This document shows positions 1 to 8,900 of a stretch of 19,429 nt of DNA, one piece after another. Within the stretch, counting starts at the first letter, position 1. Each line of letters opens with the position of its first letter. A program made the translations under genes and the position numbers. Below the pieces are notes generated by a model. It made no database searches. It had not been told where the DNA came from and saw nothing but the letters and a program-made list of their open reading frames with translations. Origin of the DNA: Clostridium sp. CAG:389 (lineage in GTDB: Bacteria; Bacillota; Clostridia; TANB77; CAG-508); NCBI GenBank assembly GCA_000438255.1, contig FR901924.1, forward strand, positions 1-19,429, read 5' to 3'.

Positions 1-196
1 CAAACGGTTCAATTTTTAAAAACATATAAGCAACGACTTCGCCAAAAGATTTTACTAAACTGTAACATTTTTTGAACTTGTCAAATAATTTTTTTAAAAA
101 CACTTTATTTATTATATAAATAGTGTTATTATAGGCATATCAAAACAATTTGTCAAAATAAAATCATTTATTGACATAAAAGAAAGGATTGATAAG
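1..196. other. Gene-free leader upstream of pgcA
   Basis: No convincing coding region or RNA gene is seen here. The stretch is extremely AT-rich. It holds a weak inverted repeat (aacact at 99-104 against agtgtt at 122-127) and two TTGTCAAA-like words at about 78-85 and 150-157. None of these is paired with a well-spaced -10 box, so no promoter is called, although the pgcA promoter presumably lies here. The pgcA ribosome binding site (GAAAGGA, about 182-188) closes the region. Confidence 0.5.
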
Positions 197-1933
197 ATGA
201 AAAATTATTTAGAAGAATACAAAAGATGGTGTGAAAGCCCAGATTTTGATGAAGAAACAAAAAAGGAATTATTAGAAATAAAAGATGACGAAAAAGAAAT
301 TGAAGACAGATTTTACAAAGAACTAGAATTTGGAACAGCAGGATTACGTGGAGTAATAGGAGCTGGAACAAACAGAATGAATAAATATACAGTTGGAAAA
401 GCAACACAAGGACTAGCAAATTACATAATTGAACAAGGAACACAAGATAAAGGTGTTGCAATAAGCTATGATTCAAGAAGAATGTCAAAAGAATTTAGCT
501 TACAAACTGCATTAATTTTGAATGCAAATGGAATAAAAACATATTTATTTGAAAATTTAAGACCAGTACCAGAACTATCATTTGCAGTTAGAGAATTAAA
601 ATGTACAGCAGGAGTTATGATTACTGCAAGCCATAATCCACCAAAATACAATGGATACAAAGTTTATTGGAATGATGGTGCGCAAATAGTTGCTCCAAGA
701 GATAAAGATATAATTGCAAAAGTAAGAGCAGTAGCAGAATATAGTGAAATTAAAGAAATGTCAAAAGAAGAAGCAATTGAAAAAGGATTATTCAATATAG
801 TTGGAACAGAAATGGATGATAAATATATTAATACTTTAAAATCTTCAATATTAAATCCTGAAATTGTAAAAGAACAAGGAAAGAGTTTAAAAGTTGTATA
901 TACACCATTACATGGAACAGGAAATACAGTTGCAGAAAGACTTTTAAGAGAAATAGGAATACAAAATTTATATGTTGTTCCTGAACAAAAAGAACCAGAT
1001 GGAAATTTCCCAACAGTTGATTATCCAAATCCAGAAGATAAAAAAGCATTTAAATTAGCATTAGAATTAGCTAAAAAAGTGGATGCAGATGTTGTTTTGG
1101 CAACAGACCCTGATGCAGATAGATTAGGAATTTATGCAAAAGATTTAAAAACTGGTGAATATATGACATATACAGGAAATATGTCAGCATTATTAATCGC
1201 AGAATATAGAATTTCTCAAATGAAAGAAAAAGGTATATTGCCTGAAAAAGGAATGTTTATAACAACAATAGTTTCATCAGACTTAGCAAAAGCAATAGCT
1301 TCAAATTATGGATTAGAATGTTTTGAAGTTCTAACAGGATTTAAAAACATTGGTGCTATCATGAAAAGAGAAGAAGAAAAAACTGATGGATATAAATATG
1401 TATTTGGATTTGAAGAAAGTTATGGTTGCTTAATAGGTGATTATGCAAGAGATAAAGATGGTATTGCTGCTGTAATGGCATTATGTGAGGCTGCTTGCTA
1501 TTATAGAGAAAATGGAGAGACTTTATGGGATCAAATGAATAATATTTATAAAAAATATGGATATTACAAAGAAGATCAAGTTTCAATTGTTCTAGAAGGT
1601 GCAGAAGGTGCAGAAAAAATAAAAGAAATGATGACAGCTATGAGAAATAAAGACGTAGAAAATATAGGAAATTATAAAGTTTTAACTTTTAAAGATGTTG
1701 ATAATGACTATGTAAAGGATATGGTTACAGGTGAAGAAGGTAAAACAGGTTTACCTAAATCAAATGTTTTATATTATCAATTAGAAAATAATGCTTGGTG
1801 TTGTGTTCGTCCATCTGGTACAGAACCTAAAATTAAATTGTATTTTGGTGTTAAGGGTAAAGATGAGAATGATGCAACAGAAAGCTTAGAAAATTTAAAA
1901 GATGCAATGGTAAAATTAGTTAAAGGAAATTAA
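197..1933 (+). CDS. pgcA: Phosphoglucomutase/phosphomannomutase, PgcA type
   Basis: This cytoplasmic alpha-D-phosphohexomutase interconverts hexose 6-phosphate and 1-phosphate (glucose and/or mannose), supplying glucose 1-phosphate for nucleotide sugars and envelope glycans. All four family signatures are visible. The phosphoserine loop is TASHNPPK, with catalytic Ser145. The Mg-binding loop is DPDADR (304-309), the sugar-binding loop GFEESYG (404-410), and the phosphate-binding loop RPSGTEPK (538-545). At 578 residues it matches the long PgcA/PGM2-like branch (B. subtilis PgcA is close to 580) and not the roughly 450-residue GlmM/ManB branch. The ATG start is preceded by GAAAGGA at good spacing. 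It is a single gene ending in a hairpin at 1940-1986 and convergent with the ttcA-like gene. Substrate preference cannot be read from the sequence. Confidence 0.93.
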   Translation: MKNYLEEYKRWCESPDFDEETKKELLEIKDDEKEIEDRFYKELEFGTAGLRGVIGAGTNRMNKYTVGKATQGLANYIIEQGTQDKGVAISYDSRRMSKEFSLQTALILNANGIKTYLFENLRPVPELSFAVRELKCTAGVMITASHNPPKYNGYKVYWNDGAQIVAPRDKDIIAKVRAVAEYSEIKEMSKEEAIEKGLFNIVGTEMDDKYINTLKSSILNPEIVKEQGKSLKVVYTPLHGTGNTVAERLLREIGIQNLYVVPEQKEPDGNFPTVDYPNPEDKKAFKLALELAKKVDADVVLATDPDADRLGIYAKDLKTGEYMTYTGNMSALLIAEYRISQMKEKGILPEKGMFITTIVSSDLAKAIASNYGLECFEVLTGFKNIGAIMKREEEKTDGYKYVFGFEESYGCLIGDYARDKDGIAAVMALCEAACYYRENGETLWDQMNNIYKKYGYYKEDQVSIVLEGAEGAEKIKEMMTAMRNKDVENIGNYKVLTFKDVDNDYVKDMVTGEEGKTGLPKSNVLYYQLENNAWCCVRPSGTEPKIKLYFGVKGKDENDATESLENLKDAMVKLVKGN

Positions 1934-1939
1934 AATATG

Positions 1940-1990
1940 AAATTAGAGGACGATGTTAAAAAATTTGGAAATTCGTCCTCTAATTTTGCT
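1940..1990. terminator. Hairpin terminator between pgcA and the ttcA-like gene
   Basis: A 14-bp perfect stem (1940-1953 with 1973-1986, core AGAGGACGA/TCGTCCTCT) with a 19-nt loop is followed by a T-rich run on the + strand. It lies between two convergent stops (1933 and 1994), so it probably ends both transcripts. The T-tract is better on the + strand side. Confidence 0.8.
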
Positions 1991-1993
1991 TTT

Positions 1994-2701
1994 TTATTTT
2001 TTCCAATCTGGTAAGTTTCTTTTTATAGCTCCAAATAAATTTGCTCTAATCATAGGAATATCTTTTTGAAGTAAAAAAATCATTTGTTTCATATCTTCTC
2101 TTTTTGAAGTACCATCCATAGGACATACTTTTTGCATTACTGTTAAGTTATTTTTTTTAACAAATCTTTTTGTTTCTTTTTCAGGTGTATATATTAGAGG
2201 CCTAATTAGTGTGATTCCTGAACGGTCCATATGGCTTACTGGTGAAAAAGTTCCAATACTTCCTGTGTAAAATAAATTAAGTAAAAATGTTTCTAAAACA
2301 TCATCTTCATTATGACCTAATGCTATTTTATTACATCCTTCTCTTATGGCTATTGAGTTTATAGTTCCTCTTCGTAAATTTGCACATAGTGAACATGGAT
2401 TTTTTTCTTTTCTTATTTCAAATACGATTTCTTGTGCATGATTATTTTCTACAAATAGTGGTATTTCTAATTTATCACACATTTCTTGTAAAAGGTTAGT
2501 ATCAAAAAATTCGAATCCTGGATTTATACTTATTGCAATTATGTCAAATTTCTTTGGATAAAATCTTTGTAATGTTTTAAATGCATGTAACATTGTTATT
2601 GAATCTTTTCCTCCTGATAGACAAATTGCTATTTTATCGTTTTCTTCTATCATATTATAGTCTTCTATTGCTTTTCTCATATGACTTAAAATTCTTTGCA
2701 T
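1994..2701 (-). CDS. TtcA-like tRNA 2-thiocytidine synthetase (PP-loop, Fe-S)
   Basis: This PP-loop ATP pyrophosphatase belongs to the TtcA/TtuA group, which adenylates a tRNA base and replaces its oxygen with sulfur; in TtcA the target is cytidine 32. Visible motifs are the PP-loop SGGKDS (29-34), a CxxC at Cys103/Cys106 in CSLCANLRRG, the GHNEDD motif (129-134), and a third cysteine at 193 in VCPMDG. Three cysteines in this layout match the [4Fe-4S] ligands of TtcA. At 235 residues it is much shorter than the roughly 310-residue E. coli enzyme, mainly at the termini, which seems common in clostridial homologues. The ATG is preceded by AGGAGGA (2707-2713 on the opposite strand). It stands alone. 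The exact target base is inferred from family only. Confidence 0.82.
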   Translation of the reverse strand: MQRILSHMRKAIEDYNMIEENDKIAICLSGGKDSITMLHAFKTLQRFYPKKFDIIAISINPGFEFFDTNLLQEMCDKLEIPLFVENNHAQEIVFEIRKEKNPCSLCANLRRGTINSIAIREGCNKIALGHNEDDVLETFLLNLFYTGSIGTFSPVSHMDRSGITLIRPLIYTPEKETKRFVKKNNLTVMQKVCPMDGTSKREDMKQMIFLLQKDIPMIRANLFGAIKRNLPDWKK

Positions 2702-2992
2702 GGTAATCCTCCTAAAATAATTTTTTTATTATATTATAACATTTATTGTCAATATCTAAATTTTAATTGAATAGTGCTGATTTTATGTTCACCTCCTCCT
2801 TTGTAATAAAAATGTAATAAAAACTTAAAATTATGAAGCTAAAATGACTGTAATGAGCTTCCCTAGTGAGTTGAATGGAATTACTTGTAATATTTGAAAT
2901 TATGGAAAAAACTGATATTGAATATAAGAAGATAATTAATTAAAATTATAATAAGGTAAATTGGCGAAAGGTGACGAATAGGAGGAGTTTAG
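2702..2992. other. Divergent intergenic region, ttcA-like gene / surface protein
   Basis: This AT-rich region separates two divergent genes. On the - strand it contains TATAAT words at 2728-2733 and 2733-2738 and a TTGACA at 2747-2752, whose 13-nt spacing is too short for a clean sigma-A promoter. On the + strand it holds CTCCTCCT at 2793-2800, a 6-bp hairpin (GAAGCT 2835-2840 with AGCTTC 2856-2861), a sigma-A-like promoter (2918-2946), and the strong ribosome binding site AGGAGGAG (2980-2987). No known riboswitch class was recognised. Confidence 0.5.
2918..2946 (+). promoter_or_regulatory. Putative sigma-A promoter of the giant surface protein
   Basis: TTGAAT (2918-2923) and TAAAAT (2941-2946) are separated by exactly 17 nt, giving a predicted start near 2953 and a leader of about 40 nt that includes the AGGAGGAG site. 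Such boxes arise easily in DNA this AT-rich, so the call rests on spacing and position. Confidence 0.45.
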
Positions 2993-5900
2993 ATGAAAGA
3001 ATTCATTAGAAAAATAATTTCAATTTTTACGATAATGTTAATGATGGTTAATAGTTCATTGCTATTGGTTATTTCTAGTGCGGTTGAAGCTGTGCAAAAC
3101 ATTATTGATGAGTCTAAAATTAATGCAGTGTATGAACTAAATTTGGAGAAGTATGTTAATTTTAAAGTTGGTGATAGTGCTGGATTAATGATTCAAACAA
3201 ATTTAAAAACAGGAATTGAATATGAAGATGGACATGAATACAATCCATTAAGTTCAACAGGAATTATTTTAAATACTCCTAGAATTAATGATGAATATCC
3301 AGAGAACATAGAAATTGTAGCCAAATCTACTAAGGCAACAAATGGTGATGATAATGGTAAAGATTTTAATTATGTTTATGATAATAAAACTGGAAAAATC
3401 AAACTTGTAGCTGTTAATGAACCTGATGACAATGGAAATATATATTCTGAAAATGTAACTGATGCAAGAGATGAATATCAAATTGTTTTATATTACAGTG
3501 AAAATTGCTATAATGAAAATAACGAAAATAGAAAATTAGATTTTTCTGGTAAAATGCAGTTAAATATTAAAAATGATGAAGAAACTAAGATACAAAAAGA
3601 TATAATGCAAAATTTTGAAGTTTCAGAAAATTTATCTGGCTTAATTTCAACAGATGTAACAACAAGTGATATTTATAATGGATATATAAATTCAAATTTT
3701 AAAAATAATACTGATTATAGAACAGAATATACTGAAAATATGAATATACAAATAAGTTATAAACAAATTTCTGATGAAATTAAAATTGATACTAAAAATT
3801 TCGTTATGAATTTAGAAAATATTGAGAATGAAACACAGGATATAGTTTATAAAAGTACAAAAATAAATAAAAATGAAGTATTAGATGAATTAGGTGAAAA
3901 TGGAAATTTACAGATTTTAGATATTGATGGAAATGTTTTAGGTGAAATTAATAAAGATACAGAGACTAATGAAAATGGAATAGTTGAAATTGCATATGAA
4001 AATGAGATATCTGAGCTTATAATAAAATTAAGCCAGCCTGAAAAAATTGGTGATATTAATATTCAAAATGTTAGACAAATAAAAGAGACAATGAAAGATA
4101 TTAATATAAAAAAAATAGAGTTAAAAAATACAATCTCTTGTTTTAATAATGAAAAAGAGATTATAAAATATATAGATGAAGATTCTAATGAAGAAAAAGA
4201 GGAAGAAAGAGAATATCAAAAAGATATTTATAATTGTGAAAGTAAAAACATAACTGAAATTAAAGATGCAGAGACAAGAATTGATCTAAATGTTGATAAA
4301 ACAAATTGGACAAATAATGTACAAAATGATGTTAATTTTACAGCTACTCTTGTTGCAAATAGTGAAAAATATAGCTTATTTAAAAATCCTGTTATTGAGA
4401 TTCAATTACCAAGAGAAGTTGAGAATGTTGTGTTAGGAAATTGTTCATTATTGTATGATGATAATTTTAAAATAGTGAAAAAAGAAGTAGTAGAAAAGTC
4501 AAATTCAAAAGTGATAAGAATTGAATTGCAAGGTGAACAAACAAAATATATGTTAAATTCATTGGTTAATGGAATAAATGTATTAATTCCAGCAACTATA
4601 ATATTATCTCAAAATATAAATTCAACTGATTCAAATATAAATGTTACATATAAAAATGAAGTTGAAAATAAAAATGACTATGAAAATGATGGACAAGAAT
4701 TTAAACAAATAGGAATTGAAATAAATTCTATATATAATAATGTAGGAACCACCCAAAATACTGATGAAACAAGTAATATAGAAGAGATTAAACAAAATTT
4801 GAATGTAAAAATTCAAACACAAGTTGGAAATAAAATTCTAAAAAATGGCGATACGATTTATGATAAACAAATAATTAAATATGTTGTAACACTTGTAAAT
4901 AATGGTGATAATAAAATTTCGAATATTAATATTAATGGTCAAATACCAGAAGGAACAGTTTATGCAACAATAGATAAGGGTTCATATTTTTATGAAAATT
5001 ATGAATATGTAAAATATGAAAATATGAAAAATTGGGATATTAATATAGATTCTTTGGAAGCGGGAGAAACTCAAGAACGATTTTATGAAGTAGTTGTTGA
5101 TAAATTAAATGGACAAAGTAGAAATATATCAAATACGGTTGAAGTTAAAGTACAAAATCAAATTATAAGTAGTAAAACTAATGAAAATGTTATAAAACCA
5201 GCAATATTATCTGCATTTGTAAAATCTTATATGGGAAGAGACGAGAAAAATAATATGCATTATTGGTTGGAAGTAGAAAATGTTTCAGATAGTGTTGTTA
5301 AAAATGTTAGTATAGAAACTTCAGAGTTTTCAAAAGAAATAAGCTTTTTAGAAGCAATTTTATATGAAGGTGATACACCAAATATTGGTGAATTTAAAGA
5401 TAACAAATATGTTGCTAATATTGGTGATATTTCACCAGGACAAAAGAAAACTATTATAGTAAGAACATCAACAGGAAATTATGATGATAATATTAATGTA
5501 TATGAACTTAAAATGTCAATGGTAGTGAAGTCTGATGGTATTGATGAAGTGCAATCTAATGAAAATAGAAGAGATTGTTATCCTGAATATGTTACAGTAA
5601 CACAAGAATCAGATAAAACTGGAAAAAATGTAGAAAGTGGCCAAAAAATAACATATACTTTGAAGATTAAAAATGAATCAAAAATAAGAACATCAATAAA
5701 CGTATATGATTATCTATCAGAATATTTAGATGGTGGAGAAGCAAAATTCCAAATGTATGATTTTGGAGATGATATATATACAGAATATAATTTAAAACAA
5801 GAAGCAACAAAAGAATATCCAAGGAAAGATGTTACTTTAAATATAGGAAATACGATGACAGATAGTGACGGAAATATTTTACCAAGTATGGAATTTTACA

Positions 5901-8900
5901 CTACTATACCTGCTGGAAGAGAACTAGAAGTAGTATTTACTGCAACAGCGAGAGAGGTAGAAGAACCTACTGTTGTTTCAAATTATGTTACTGTTTCTGG
6001 TAAATATATTCATACTAAAGTTTCTAATGTGGTATCTTTTACAATAGTTCCGGAAGGATATGTTGATCCAATACCAGATCCAGATCCAGACCCAGATCCT
6101 GAGCCAGATCCGAAACCAGATCCAAATCCTGATCCTGATCCAACACCAGACCCGGACCCAGATCCTGAGCCAGATCCTGAACCAGGTGAAAAAAGTTATA
6201 ATATTTCTGGACAAGTTTGGTTTGATAAAGATGAAAATGGATTAAATAACAACGAAAAAAGTATGGAAGGAATTACTGTAAAAATTTATAATGCAGATAA
6301 TAATACAATTTTAAAGGATGAAAATGGAAATTCGAAAATTTTGACTACAAATGAAAATGGAAATTATAAATTTAGTAATATTTCAAATGGAAAATATTTA
6401 GTTTTATTTGAATTTGATGAAGATGAATATGATGTTACTAAATATAAAGTTTCAAGTAAATATTATAAAAATTCTGATGTAGTACTTAAAGAAGTGGCGA
6501 TAGATGGAGTAGTAAAGAAAGTAGGAATAACAGATATTATTAATGTTAATTCAAATGATGTTACAGATATTAATATGGGATTAATTTACAAAGCTAAATT
6601 TGATTTAAAATTAGATAAATATGTTAACAAAATTAAAGTTACAAATGGAAATGGGACAAAAGAATATAATTTTAGTAATCAAAAAATGGCTAAAATAGAG
6701 ATTCCTGTTAAACAAATTAGTAATACAACAATTGAAATACAATATAAAATTGTAGTAACAAATGAGGGAACAACAGATGGAAGCGTTACAGAAATAATAG
6801 ATTATTTACCAAATGGAATGACATTAAATGATAACAACTGGAAAACAAATAGTGATGGAAATGTTTATACTAATATACTTTCAGGGACTAAAATAAGTAG
6901 TGGAGAAAGCAAAGAAGTCACATTAACAGTTACAAAACAACTTTCAACAGATGATGATATAGGAACATTTATAAACTCAGCAGAAATTGCTCATTGTATA
7001 AATGTAAAAAATTTAGAAGATATTGACTCTACACCTGGAAATAAAAATAAAGATGAAGATGATTATTCAGAAGCAACAGTAATTATTTCTGTAAAAACAG
7101 GCCTTGTAAGAAATATATTTATAATAATTATAATGATTGGTGTTTTAATATTAGTTATATATTTATTATTAAAACATAATAAGAAAATAGGAAATCTAAA
7201 TAAAATTGCATTATTTATATTTGTATTTTTGTTAATTGGAGCAAATTCAACATATGCTTTAAATATAAAAGGACCATCACCTGGTGGACCATATTATGGT
7301 GATGATGGGGTATTATATCATTGTATGGATCCAGGAATGGGACAGTGTTCAACAGGAAATCATTATTATTCATTTGCTGGTACGACTGATGATACAGGAT
7401 GGCAATTGAGAAGTATTGTAAATCCAACAATTAGCTTGTCACAAAATAGTGGAGCGGCTCAATTTTCAATAAGCGGAGGCAATTATCTTGTAGGGCCATA
7501 TTATTTATATACAAATCAATCTGTTGGAATTAGTATATCAGGTACTTATGTTGCTAATAATGGAAGTTATGTTTATGAAAGCTCAATTTCTGGTTCACAA
7601 ATAAGCTTGACAAATAATGGAGGAGGAAGCTATACATTGTACTTTGTACTTCCATTACAAACAATAGAAGTAAAAAATATTACAGCATCTCAAACTCTTG
7701 TAAATGGAGGAAGTAGATATTATGAAAGATCTTGGAGAGAATGGTATAGCTGTTATTCAGTATCAGGGCATACTGGTGGCAATGCTAAATTACAACATGC
7801 TAATAATGCAAGTATAGTACAGAGAATGAAAAGTTCAAATAGTAAGTCTGATTCAAGAACAGAATACTTTAATATTTCAAAAACAATAGGGCTTTCTGGA
7901 AAAACACATAAAGGTAGTATACAAGTTGTAAAGTCAGATGTTGATACAGGAAGTAGATTAGCAGGAGCTAGTTTTAGAATAACAGGAGGGGTAGCAAATA
8001 TCATTTCTTATGGAACAACAAATGCAAGTGGATTAATTCAATTTAATAATTTGCAACCAGGAACATATACTGTAACTGAAATAGGCGCGCCTGTGGGATA
8101 TAATTTAACTTTACAAACAGATACTGTGAAATCAACAGGTGTAAGTGTGAATAATACATCAACTGTTTGGTTTACAAATAGAAAATATGGAAATTTAACA
8201 GTTGAAAAAGTTGATAATAGTAAAGTAAGTGCTGGACAAACAGGTAGTACAATACATACATTATACGATAATGAATCAGATAAACAATTAGGTGATGTTA
8301 CATTAGATCCATTAGTATTTAAAAATATAGGATTCAAAGTATATTATACAATACCAGGAAATGGAACGAAAAGATATATAACTAATTATGTAGCAAATAC
8401 AAGTAAACCAAGTTCATATTCAGAAACTAATCAAGCAAATGCACAAATATTTAGGACAGATAGTAATTGTCAATTTAGATTAATAAATATGCCACAATAT
8501 TATATTTATCATGTAGAAGAAGTTGAATTAACAGATGATATGGCACAATATTATGATATAGGAATTGCAGATGAAGCAATTTACTTAAATAATAATTATC
8601 AAGGTGCAAATACATTATATTATGCTAAAAATATACAAAAACGTGTAGACATTGCAGGATATGTTTGGGAAGATAAAAGACAAACAAAATCATCAGTAAG
8701 AGATAACCTATATAAAGTTTCTGATAATAGCTCTGCAACAGATGATGATGTAAGAATTGGCGGAATAATGGTATACTTAAAGAAAAATGGTGTTGTTATA
8801 GCTAAAAGAAGAACAAATACAACAAATATAGACAAGTCTCATAAAATTGGAGAATATTTCTTCCCTGCAAGAGGCGATTATGAGATTGATGACAATAATC

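Noticed and set aside
78..157. TTGTCAAA words upstream of pgcA as operator or promoter elements
   Set aside because: Two copies of an AT-rich word without matched -10 boxes or symmetry are expected by chance here.
2821..2992. Possible riboswitch (for example a cyclic di-GMP type) before the surface protein
   Set aside because: Only a 6-bp hairpin and a GGCGAAAGGTGACG word are seen; the conserved core of the known classes is missing.
6065..6184. Direct repeats as a possible CRISPR array
   Set aside because: The units are six bases with no unique spacers, and they encode a continuous Pro-X tract.
5978..6245. Reading frames on both strands over the Pro-Asp tract (Trp/Ile/Arg-rich on -, Gln/Ile-rich on +)
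   Set aside because: They are by-products of the repetitive CCAGATCC units, have no ribosome binding site and lie within a clear gene.
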